From Apostichopus japonicus (Eukaryota > Echinodermata > Holothuroidea > Aspidochirotida > Stichopodidae): a stretch of 64,000 nt of DNA. The number at the start of each line of letters is the position of its first letter. Within the stretch, counting starts at the first letter, position 1. Location of the stretch: NCBI RefSeq assembly GCF_037975245.1, contig NC_092563.1, positions 7,373,501 through 7,437,500 on the forward strand. The letters are read 5' to 3'. Shown piece after piece: positions 1 through 11,900 of this stretch. The notes under the pieces are model-generated. The model was not told the origin of the DNA and did not search any database. It worked only from the letters and a program-made list of their open reading frames with translations. The position numbers and the translations under genes are program-made.

Positions 1-112
1 GTGCTTCAGGTCTGCTCAGGTAGAGGGGAGAAAGTTTAATAGGGTAGGTCAGTGGTATTGTTTGAGAGAGTGGGTAAAATAGGATTTAAAGGGGGAAAAT
101 AGGAATTATAGC

Positions 113-240
113 CAGTGGCATGGCCAGGATTCTGCTAACGGAGGTGGGGGTGGGGGGTAATCCCTCATGGGCTGAAAATTGGTGGAATCTGAAATTTGGT
201 GGGCCATAAAGTTTTGTGGGCCCTACATTTTTAAGCTCGA
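113..240. mobile_element. possible hAT-type element, left end only
   Basis: CAGTGGCATGGCCAGGATT resembles the ends of the hAT-like elements elsewhere in the window (CACTGGCGGATCCA and related), followed by G-rich DNA. No matching right end was found, so the extent is uncertain. Confidence 0.3.
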
Positions 241-2442
241 AAAGGTATGAACTTCTGCACCATTGGTGCTCTAGTTTATTTAACGAAAGGAATGGAAAAA
301 AAAATTGGGAAGAATTTCTGGGCTGGTGTCCCTTGAGACTTCACTACCATTTCTTTAATTGTGTCCAAACATATAAGCATTCAAAACTTGCTATATTTTT
401 TAGTGCCATGATATGCAACCCTTGATATCAAATTTTGAATACAAGTTTAAACAGGTGTGATTTTCATTGTCCCCCCCCCCAAAAAAAATTGTTTGTATTA
501 CTAACAATGGAGGATGATCATGATTCAGTGAAGTCAGAGTTAGTTATCTTTCGGATATTAATTATGAGAACAAGATTAAAAGGTCAAAGGTTCATCCCTA
601 CATGCTGTATATTGTATCTTTATTGGTAAATGAGCAAAAAACTAAGCTTTGTGACCATTTGGTAAAAATCTGTTTAGGTACCATAAAATCTAACCTTTCA
701 TAAACTATCATGAATTAGATACATATAATTGCGAATCCCTGCTTTTTATGCCGCCCTTTGGTTTTGCAAAGTTTACAAGTTTATTACTATTGACATTTCT
801 TCATTCAAGTTTGTTTAAGGTAGTTTTCTTGCAGATTAGTCCATTTGGAAGTGTTAATACATTGGTCATTTGTTCTACGTAATCTTTCACAGCTTGTCAA
901 TAAGTAAATCTTGTAAATCAAAGGGGGGCGGCCACCTTGATGTATATATATATAAATATAGATCTATATAAATATATATAAGGAATATGAATGTAGAAAC
1001 AGGCCAATTCCAATACAATTAATTCACACCTATCACCGAGATATTATTTTATGGGTGTAATCTCCTTCCATATTGTGTGAGAATTTTGCTTTCAATTACT
1101 TTTGCAGATTTTTCTTAAGAGAGATTAAGGTTAATGTTTCACCCCTAAGCTGTTACTGTGAATGTATATATGCACTCCGTCTATACCCCTTATAATCCAT
1201 AAGTGTTGCCACGCAGACACCTGTCTTTGAACATAATGCCGGCGGCGACACAATTAACAGGCCGAGATTCAGGAAGGCATCTGCTGGTCTCATTAGTACC
1301 ATCATTTCTGTTTGCTTTTCTCATTAGTTTCTCGTATCGGATCACCGATTGGACGGACATCGGAAGTCGTCCGTATCGTAAACAAAAAATGAAGTTTGTT
1401 AAACTAGATCTATTTTGCAAAGTCTCGAGTACAAGTCGAGATTTTGAAAAGTTGATCATATTTTCAAATTCTGTCTTAGCAATATGTTTTATCTCCATCT
1501 CAGTGACCCCAACAATATTTTAACAATGTCACTCAAACTGGGTTTGACAAAATCAGCAACATTTTTTTTTTTTTTTTTAATTTTATTTTATTACTACGTG
1601 AGGAGAAACATTGGAGAATGTTGCTCCCTTGTGAATTATGAATAAGACCAAATTTTTGTCCTGGCTGCTTCCTCTCCGATCCCTCCTTCCCTCCCCCCCC
1701 CCCACTCATCTCTTCTCCTCTCCTCTCATCTACAGTACCTGTTTTGAAATGTACAACACATTCCCTCTGATTTGTACTATAGTGGACTGGTTTTCCCTCC
1801 CATGCATTGTTAACAGTGGATAACCACCCCCACACTCCCCATTTCACACCCCATAAATCTCATTTCTAACGGCCTACAATCTCCTGTATGGCCCAGTGCT
1901 ACCTACATTTGTAATTCTTGACTAATAATGGATCCATCCGGTATGAGTTATGACTCTGTTAATTTTTTCGTATGTTGTTGGCTTTTTTCTTTTTGAAATA
2001 TTCCAGTAATTAGATATTTAATATTGTAAACCTTTTTTTTTTTTTAATTGTTGGGGGTGGGTACTGGTTTAACCAGATGGAATTATGGTATCTTTGTTGG
2101 ACATTGTCCTTCCATATGGGGTCTACAACTTCTCATATTTGATGATGTTAAAGGGACAGATGGAAACGAAGAACTTTCTGCAGGGTGCCGCCTCTTTCAT
2201 GTCAACAGCCATACGTCGTTGTCGTGTCTCAAATAAGAAAAAAGTTAGGCATTTCTCAGGGTAGTTAAAGAAAGAAGAACCCTCTGTGGCCTTCACCGCA
2301 ATATAAGAATTATTCATTGTGTCATGATCTACGTCACAATTGTCTCGTTTGAGTCAGAGGATACAAAAAACACTCGGCAGAATAGTGATCTTTTTGGATA
2401 ATTGATAATGATATATCATAATAGTCAGCGGTTATACAACGC

Positions 2443-2811
2443 TTAAAGGCATTGAAGACTCGCCCCAAACCGCGAGCGGCCATCTGGAAAAGTTAAATTT
2501 TCTGTTGCTTGCAAGTGATGTTTTGTTTGTGTCGCTACAAAATTCAGACAGTAATGAAACGTGATACCTTGTTATCTTTAGCTGGACCTGAGATGTCCAT
2601 CGCTGTATCGTTTGTATACTGTGCTGTGGGTATTGACCGCAGCTGTATGTACTGACTGTACACTAGTGTCTAATTACCGACGGTAGCAAGCTGTGTGTGT
2701 ATTCTCTGGGATCGATGGTGGTGTTTAACACTTCTGTTACACCTCATGCGAAACTAGGTCAAATTACCGGCATTAGACGTTTCTTTTTGCGCGAGTCTTC
2801 ACACCCTTTAA
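2443..2811 (+). mobile_element. TTAA-ended MITE, copy 1
   Basis: The 369-bp element starts TTAAAGG and ends CCTTTAA, with imperfect terminal inverted repeats (TTAAAGGCATTGAAGACTCG at the left; the right end reversed is TTAAAGGGTGTGAAGACTCG). A second copy in opposite orientation is at 8114-8493, differing by about 20 substitutions and two small indels by eye. There is no transposase, so it is non-autonomous; the superfamily is unresolved. Confidence 0.8.
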
Positions 2812-2824
2812 GTGACCAAAAAAT

Positions 2825-2975
2825 GTGGGAGAAACCCACAAGGGCTTATGGATTACAACTTACGCATCGGGTGGCTTCCAATTCAATATTTTGAACTCTA
2901 AGTTTGGAATCTTTTCAATGTAGAAAGTCATTTCAGATGTGAAAACAATAGATTGCCCTTTTGAGGCATAACCCC
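2825..2975 (-). mobile_element. body of a dispersed SINE-like repeat
   Basis: This segment (from GGGAGAAACCCACAAGGGCT) is about 80 percent similar by eye to 56475-56625, where it is joined to a tRNA-like head. The head is absent here, so this is a truncated copy. It directly abuts MITE copy 1. Confidence 0.6.
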
Positions 2976-5777
2976 CTCCTCTTTAAAGCACCTCGTTGTA
3001 GGAGTTTGGGTACGTTGATGTTTCTGGACTGGCAGGTTATTTAGCGTCTTAAACTCTGCTGTAGCAGCTGTTTGCATGTTAGTAGTAAAAACTTCTGTAT
3101 TTTACTTACACTCTCCTCTTTACCTGTCTCCACTCAATAAATGCACTCCAATCTATCTAACCTACATTAATTATGGTACGGCATTGTGACCCCACGGGCC
3201 CCACTCTCTGGTCAACGTCCACTTCCTCTTCCAAATATACCTGAATCACAGAAGTGAACTATTGTGTTCAGATTTGAACAATTATTATTTCATGATGAAC
3301 AATTAAGATATCATTGTAATATTACTGGCAACAGTATCTAAAACTTATAAGAATTGTTTCTTTATCTTAAATGCTTTTAGAGAAAATGTGGAGAAAATGT
3401 TGCAATTAGTTACAATGTTGGTTCTCCATAGTTTCTTCATTAAATAATCAAGTTTCCATTGCAAATATGAAACCTATCGGGATATATTGATATGTTGTTT
3501 AAAATCGTTGGTTCTTTTGGGCTTGGATGTAAATAGTAATTTGTATGAAACTATTCTGTAGTAAGTTGCTGATTAAACAATATGAAATTAAATTAAACAA
3601 AGAGAAATTAAAAGATTTCAGATCCTGGTGGCAGTATGACATCACAGATTTACAACATTTACGAGACGTGACCTTTAAACAAGGATATCTCCCAAAATGA
3701 AACAAGACATTTTCCTTAGCTATTCGGGAGAGTTGTTCCTCACAAAGATGTCTGTCTCAGATACGTGGCAAAGATGGCGGTATTGTTTGTGTCCCTCCCC
3801 CTCCCCCCCCCCCCCCTTTGAAGATTAATTTCACTCTCTGCAGGTTTAAACCTTTAACTTTGACCAAACCAGTGTGCTTGGTCAAGCCAAATATTTATCA
3901 GTATTAATCATTATGGAAGTACTTAGTACTATAAACAAATCGTCAATATCGAAATTCATTAATATTACATCATATCCGTGTTTTCATATAAACCGTTGTT
4001 CTTGATGTACTGCCTTTGTATGTTTGCCCGTACCAGGATCGATGTAGTTCTCTCTCTCGGTATTAACGTCCCTCTCCCAGCGGCAGATGTCAGATGGAGA
4101 GTAGACCGTCCCTTACTTTCTCGTTAACTTAATGGAACTAATCAGTCCAAGTAAAACTTCCATCGCTGCTGAAATTCAAAATGACAATTTCCAAATATCA
4201 TGAATATCCGTTCACAAGAACAAGGGATGATATTTTTTTTTTTTAGGGTCAACCTCGTTAGCTTAAGAGTATATCTCATACAGCAGGTCTGTCGTTTATA
4301 GAGTTATGAAAAAATTATGTTTTTTAATTTTTTGGGTCAACCTCGTTAGTTTAATTATAGCATACATACAGCAGCAGCTGTTGTTTAAAGTTGGAATATC
4401 ATGGTTTGCTTTTGGAGGTGTACGTTTAAATGTCTCAGGTCTGATTTTGGTTAACCTTGTCGTCATACGTCGCTGGTTTATACAGGCAGAGTTAAAGCTC
4501 TACCTTGGGTATGACTTTCTAGTTTGTCTCATAACCACATGATGCTGGTTACATTCCACATAGTTATGTCATCCAGTCTCTTTTTGTCATGACCCCCCCC
4601 CTCCCCCCGTCTAAATAATCGGCTTTTTCTTCATTTCTTGTTCTCAAACTTTGTGTCAAATTTTTCTTTAGTTGCCCTTTACCTACTTAGCTTTCAAAAG
4701 GTTATAAAATGAAAAGGACACAAAACTAACAAAAACTCTCTGATTGGGGTGAACTTGTTGCACTTTATTGCCATCAGAGTACTTGAAATAAAGTACAACA
4801 TTTGGGTAACAACACGACTTGTGTAAATTTCATGTCATTGTTCATTGACGCCATGCGATGGCAAGTTATATATTTAAAAATAGCCTTTTCATTCGGCCCA
4901 GAAATATGTCTGTTGGAAAAACAACACCATATTGTTTCAAAGTGTTGAAGTGGTTTTGAGCAAAAATCGTTGTTCTTTGATCCACTCTTTGAAGTGTTTT
5001 CATGTCCTGCCAGAAGGGAACGGCGGTATTTCCCTTTTGACTCCGAGAAATGTACTATGCTGGTGCTCCCTTTGTACTGGAAATAAAGCATGTTGGGTGT
5101 GATGTCATTTTGAAAAAGGACGTGACATGCCCTCGATCAGTGGACTAGCAATGATGGGGTTTAGGGGGGAGGGTGGTGGTTGTAGGATAGGAGGGCAATG
5201 GCATATACAGTATGAATAAGGAAATATGGGATCAATTTCAAATGGGCACGAATTACTTAGCTTAATTTTCATTAATAATTCATTCCATGCGTTTCAAGAA
5301 TAAAGACATACATGTCATACACATTATTACCGTTAAGCATTCAACTTAATCCTCGGCAACACAGCTACTAAATGTTTCGGTGGCCATTGCCTTGCTTACT
5401 GTACATCTGATAACAGGCAGCTTGCTATACAGCAGATGAAATAGTATCTGTTGTTGAAAAGAATCTGTGATTTCAGTTTGACCTTGAGTAAATAGAACAC
5501 CACTGAGGACAAGCCAAACAAGACAACGCCATTGAATCATTTTGTTTGATCTGACGGATCACTTTGTAAGAAGCACCAACAACAGCATTTGTTTGGAAAA
5601 AATTGAGAGCCATCCACAGTTAAAGCCATCAAATCTTGTGGAACCCTCAATTTGTTCTTCTTTTCTTCTGTCAATAAATATGGAGCATATTTTTAGTATG
5701 CAATTAGCGAACCTTTTGTTAGAATTTGACAATTTGCTTATGTTCATTTCACTTTTCTTCCCTTTCGCTTTCTGCAG

Positions 5778-5924
5778 ATCAAACTGATAGCAAAATGCCT
5801 GAATCTCCTGTGGACCAAAGCAATGGGGGAACCAAGTCATCAACTAATACCAGTTTAGCTAGCACCAATGTCCCTCATACGATGGGTCCTCATGCAAGGA
5901 CCATGTCAACATCTTCGTCAACAG
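5778..5924 (+). CDS. RUNX1T1: ETO-family gene, first recognised coding exon
   Basis: The acceptor AG is at 5776-5777 and the donor GTAGGA starts at 5925; the exon ends in phase 1. The ATG at 5795 opens MPESPVD, matching the MPDSPVD internal start of vertebrate ETO isoforms. The frame stays open upstream of the ATG to the acceptor (last base pair of a codon, then QTDSK), and vertebrate proteins have a similar DRTEK stretch there. A longer isoform from an upstream exon is therefore likely. The exon encodes a low-complexity Ser/Thr-rich stretch. Confidence 0.88.
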
Positions 5925-8900
5925 GTAGGAGAATTAACCAGTTAATAGGTCACTGCAGCTGGTGATATATTTAAATTTGGTTACTTCAACAGCCAAACTC
6001 TATGCAACTCTTAATGAACCATCAAGAAGTCAATTATTAGGAGGATGTTGAGTTTTTTTTTTTTCTCTATGGTTATTTGCCATGGGCAGGCAAGTAATCT
6101 ATGCAGTCAAGTTTGTGTGTGTGTGTGCATGTGTTTGTGTGTATGTGATGGCCTAGCTTGTAAACACCATATCTCAAGATGGATAACCTTTGCAGTTCTC
6201 ATATATGGAATGTGGCTTCCCAATAATTAGTACAAGAACCATATTGTTTTGGGTGGAGGTCAAAGGTCATTTGGGGCAGCAGAGGGCAAAATTTAAAATC
6301 TCCACAACATGATCCATCAAAGGAGCTCATGTATGCATGGCAGGATAGGCTTAGGTAATGTAAAGTTTTTACACAATTTTGTGTAGGTCTGAGTTCAGTT
6401 AAAGTCAGAACTTGAAATCCTTGTAAACACGATATCTCCAGATGGGAAACTTTATAGGCTCTCATATTTTACATGTAGCTTCCTTATAATGTCAGAACTC
6501 ATTTGGGGTCAGCAGAGGGCAAAAAGTGAAATCTCAAAAATGCTGTATCTCCAGAACCTAAACAACAAAGGACCTTATATATGCATGGTATGATTGCCTT
6601 ATGTACTTTCAAATGTAGGTCAAAGGTCATTTAAGGTCATCAGAGGTGAAACCATGAAAACCTTGTAAGGGTGCACAATATCTCATGAAAGGAATATCTA
6701 AGAGATCTCATATTTAAGATATATGACTTCCCAGTAATGAGTACAATATCACTAATGTTTTTGGTGCAGGTCAAAGGTCATTTAAGGTCAGCAGTTGCCA
6801 AACCGTGAAAACCATATGTATCTATCAAAAACCAAAATTTGGTCTTGGTTAATATGTGCAAGGAAGATTACTTTTATGATGAAAATGTACTTGAAAGGAC
6901 ACAATGAAATCTAGACTTAATTGTACTTGCAAACATTTCCTTAAGTAGTATTTCAAACCATACTTTCAGTAGTATTTCCCTCTCACCATACCATATCACT
7001 GTACATAACAGTTGTATAGTGCCATTGCTAATTTCAGCTAAGCAAGAGGTCAAAGATTATCTGCAAAGTACAATTAAAAAGGTGATTTCCTTCTGATCAT
7101 TAAATACAGGCAGTAAGCTGAAGTCACAATGACTGGGAAAGTAGCTGAAACATACTGTAGAGACAGATCCTAGTGTGTTGGGTCATACAATGAACATATA
7201 CATACACAATACACATACACTACACACATGCATACAATATACTGCTGTATACAATATAATGCACTATGCAATACACATATAATACACACATACATACAAG
7301 ACACTGCTATATACAATACAATACACATACATGCAATACACATACAATACACATACATACAATACACTGCTGTATAGAAACAATACACATACAATACACA
7401 TATATGCATACAATACACCACTGTATACAATATTATACACTATGCAATACACATACAATACATATATGCATACAATACACTGCTGTTTACAATACAATAC
7501 ACTATGCAATACACATACAATACATATATGCATACAATACACTGTTGTTTACAATACAATACACTATGCAATACACATACAATTCTAACATGCATACATA
7601 CAAGTGACTGCTATATACAATACACTACTGTATAGAGTTATTGGCTGAATGTGGTTATATAATACAAATACCTTGTACCTAGATATGTTAGCAAAAGTCA
7701 CTACAGGTACTGTACATATCCAGTCATGGTGTAAAGCTATACAAAAATAAAGTTCCAAAAAAAATTCATTTGCAAACCTTCACATTGTATTTCAAACGTT
7801 GATGATGAGAATTTCAGTGGAGTTTAAGAAACAGATTATTTTTTCGGGTACATTTTATTTCAATTTAACAGTCCAGTATGATGCCACCAGATTGTGTACA
7901 TATTTTTGTACATTGTAAGTAGAGATTACTAGAGGATAGCTCCGTATGAACAAAAGTAAATTGAAGCAAAACATTTGAACTTGGTATAGCTAAGATCATC
8001 CAACAGATTATTATTAATATAACAGGCTTATTAACTTTAGAAAATAACTTATTCTTGGCATTCTTATATATAATTAGTACCTTTATGATATATGCAAGAT
8101 AGCTGTTGAGTACTTAAAGGGTGTGAAGACTCGCGCAAAAAGAAACGTCTAATGCCGGTAATCTGACCTAGTTTCGAATGAGGTGTAACAGAAGTGTTAA
8201 ACACCACCATCGATCCCAGAAAATACACACACAGCTTGCTACCATCGGTAATCAGACACTAGTGTACAGTCAGTACATACAGCTGCGGTTAATACCCACT
8301 CAAATACCCACAGTACAGTATACAAACGATACAGCGATGGACATCTCTGGTCCAGCTAAAGATATCAAGGTATCACGTTTCATTACTGTCTGCATTTTGT
8401 AGCGACACGAACAAAACGTCACTTGCAAGCAACAGAAAGTTAACTTTTTCAGATGGCCGCACGCTGTTTGGGGCAAGTCTTCAATGCCTTTAAATGTTTT
8501 GTGGTAACAGGAGTAGTTGGTCTTTTACCATGTCACTTCTGTTGCTGCTTTGTGGAGCTTTACAGTGAGGGGTGTACTTCACCACTATAATGACTGTGAA
8601 AGAGAGTTGACGTCAGTAGTTCACTTGTGGTTCAGTAGTTCACTTGTGGTTATCAACCGATAGTCCGGTCTGAATGAAAAATTGAAAAGTTCCTCTATGC
8701 CATATAACCATGGAGTATCCAGTTTCCTCCCAAAGGTACTTTAGGGATTGTAAATAAGATTAAAGGTTTCCATTGTAAATTTGTAGGTCAAACATTAGAA
8801 TTCTGGTCAAATGCTTTGTTGTGACATCTGGGACAGGGAATTTATTGAGGTTTTTAGTTCATATTTTGCAAACCTCAGTGTGTTACGGTGAATGGATTTT

Positions 8901-11900
8901 TCACTTCCTCATGGCCTATAAAGTATAAAACCTGTTTTGTTCAGATACACCATGTAGGAACACAGCTGGGCTAGCATATATCATCTGGTTCCATTAATCC
9001 CATTTACTGATTCTTACATTCATCTCAGTGGGTGTGGATGATTGGACGATTAAGTTTCCAATAGACCAGGGATGGGATGAGGGCTGAGAGATGGGGATGG
9101 GGAGGGATGAGGTTGGTTATTTTTTAATTCCCTGAAAAGTACAGTAATGCCATATAACCCTGAGTTTTGTATTAATTTTAGGACAGCTGGGATGAACTTG
9201 GTGTTCATGTTGAAAGTTAAGCCCCACCAAAGGAGGTTGAATGTTGCAGAACTTTGTAATAAGATAATTTTATACAGCTGTGGACAATTAATCACTGTTT
9301 GTGATAGGAGTGTAAAATGAAAGTGTAATGTTAATATTAATTATTTCGATTGCGTTACCATGGAAATGTGCTCTTGGCAGCTTGCTCAAATGGCTAAACC
9401 CTGGATCTATCTCGTGTGGTACAAAAGAACACAGAGTTAACCGGCGGGGAGACCACACGGTCTCTTTCACGGCCAGAGCATTCACGAGGTAACAATGCCG
9501 TTATAAATGTCAGAACTGCCCGATTATTTGATACATAGTTATATAATATGATTATACTTATCAGTTATTTCCCCTCACAGAATGTGAATGTTCTGAATGT
9601 CACAAACAGATGTATTTTGGTAACACAATCACGTTTTTATCTTTTTTCACATCAATCCCTAGATACAGACCGATAAAAGAGTACGTGTCACAATTGGGTG
9701 TGTGTGCAGTAGAATGAAACAAGGAACAAAACTAGTCGGATATCATTTCCTTCTGTTATATGAATAATTAGTATCACAGATGTAAATATGAAAGTATCCT
9801 TCTGTTAAAAGACAGATGTTTAAGATGTCTCTCCTGGTATAGGAATGTTTAAGTAACCTACCACAACTAGTTTAAAATAGTTTGGTAAGATCCAGCTTCT
9901 GCTGGAAATGTTTGTAAATGAAGGAACAAGACCGTCTAAGGCTTAATTATTCCAACAGGGAAGTTTGACCTATTGGTTATATTTTGTTTTTTTTTTTTTG
10001 TTTTTTTTCTTGGTCACCGTGAACTTTAAACACAATTGTGCTCTTGTTTATATTTTTGTCTGTCCTCTGCTAGCCGGCGGTAAATCAGGCACTATCCTAC
10101 GTCCAGTGTCGCATACAAGGATCACATACTGCCAGGCCCTTGATTCTGTTTCAATCTTGGAAGCTTGGTTGAATCATGGTAGCTCTGAGAGAAACTTAGG
10201 TTTTCTGGATCCATATCAAAAAACGAAAAAAAAAATTCAATTTGCAACAGTGAATAATTTACCTGGTATTGTGCTCCCATTAGGGTTTTTCGGTATCTTT
10301 CAGACTGCTCGATTATTGGAGGATGTCAAAGTCTTATCATTTAATAGTTACGTGGTGTCTATTCACCCTCAAAGAGGTGGAATATCAGCCTTCCATATAT
10401 ACATTTTTCTCCCTTCATTTTATCCCTGTTATTTCTTCATCTCATTATTTTCCAAACAGAATTGTCTGAAATAATATATACGACAGAAATGTCTGAAATA
10501 ATATGTACAACAGAATTGTCTGAAATAATATGGAGGACAGAATTGTCTGAAATAATATACACTCTGGTCAAAACTGAGACTCCAGCTATATACTGCAGTA
10601 CTGTATCCTTACACAAAATATAAAGAATCGAAAGGATAGGCAGACATAACACCAACATGATGGTACCCAGTGAAAGTCTAATATGGTTCTTGTATCACCC
10701 AGCACAATCTCTGTTAGTCTGTCTTAGGCTGAATAATATTACCATTGAACGGTTCAAATCTTGTGGACAAGAACTCAATCTCATCTGATTGCCCATTCCT
10801 TCCTCTTATCTCCCTTTCCTAGTTACCTCACCCTCTCTATCTGCATCCCCCTGCCTCCCTTCCCCTGCCTCCCTTTCCTAATGACCTCACCCTCCCTTTC
10901 TGCATCCCCCCTGCCTCCCTTCCTTCCCCTGCCTCCCTTTCCTATTGACCTTACCCTCCCTTTCTTCATGCCCCCTGCCTCCCTTTCTGCCTTCCCCCTG
11001 CCTCCCTTCCTCCCCTGCCTCCCTTTCCTAATGACCTCACCCTCCCTTTCTTCCTGCCCCCTGCCTTCCTTCCCCCTGCCTGCCTTCCCTAATTACCTTA
11101 TCCTCCCTTTCCTCCTTCCCCCACCCTCCCTTCCTTTCCCCTGCCTCCCTCTCATCCTTCCCCACTCTCATCCTTCTCCCCTCCCCAACCTCACACTCGC
11201 ACAGATGCAGTCAAATTAATAATGATGCAGTTGGTTGTCGCATTAAGCCTTAGACTTCCTGTAGTTAACCCTCATGAGGAAGTTAATCACATTGATCATA
11301 CTCAATAAAAGGTGACATCGTGAACCTGTAGATGGTTAACCCAGGCAGGTCTTTCATCTTCTCTAATATCCTAAGTGTTAACTTCATTGTGCGGTATCAT
11401 ACTGCATGTAACGACCTTACCGCATTGGACTTGACTCAAACGCAGGCATCGCTGAACTTCTTTACCCGTCGTCGTGATGGCCATGGACGTTGAATCTGAA
11501 AGGCAAACTGGGTCGGCTGAATTAGTTTGATGGAGCTGGAAAATAATGCATTTCAGTATGTCTGCAGACGATTACTGTATATCGTACCGTATAGCTATCA
11601 CCATAAGGGGGGTGCATGGTTGACAATACCAGAGGTGACTACTTTCCCATCGTATGTTGGTAATTTTATTCTCCAAATGGGAAGAGTTTTGACATTGCCC
11701 CATCTTGGGTGCCTGGACTGGTTTATGCACACAGAAATGTGCCTTATTCTGCACTGATAAGAATAGCTTGGATCACTGATTGAAACTGCCCCCCCCCCTC
11801 CCCCTCCATCCCCATCTCCACTGCAACATGCTTCAAAAATGCTAAATTCCCTAGAACTTATTGTGTTGATTTAAATTTTTCTAACAATGTTTGTATGTTG

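Larger units (their letters stand above)
1..5777. other. no gene seen; intronic or upstream sequence
   Basis: Because 5778 is a splice acceptor, this stretch is probably intron of the ETO-family gene. It holds MITE copy 1, a SINE body, a TA-rich block at 940-985, C runs (471, 1686, 3799, 4592) and a partial duplication of GGTCAACCTCGTTAG near 4249 and 4335. No exon ending in the required phase was recognised. Confidence 0.6.

Noticed and set aside
1-5777. A 5' coding exon of the ETO-family gene
   Set aside because: I looked for an exon ending one base into a codon before a GT donor with vertebrate-like residues and found none convincing.
7170-7607. Tyr/Cys/Ile and His/Thr-rich open frames
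   Set aside because: Artefacts of the ATACACATACA minisatellite.
9965-10474. 169-codon open frame in the first long ETO-gene intron
   Set aside because: No recognisable domain, starts in a T-rich run and has ordinary noncoding composition; expected by chance in this much sequence.
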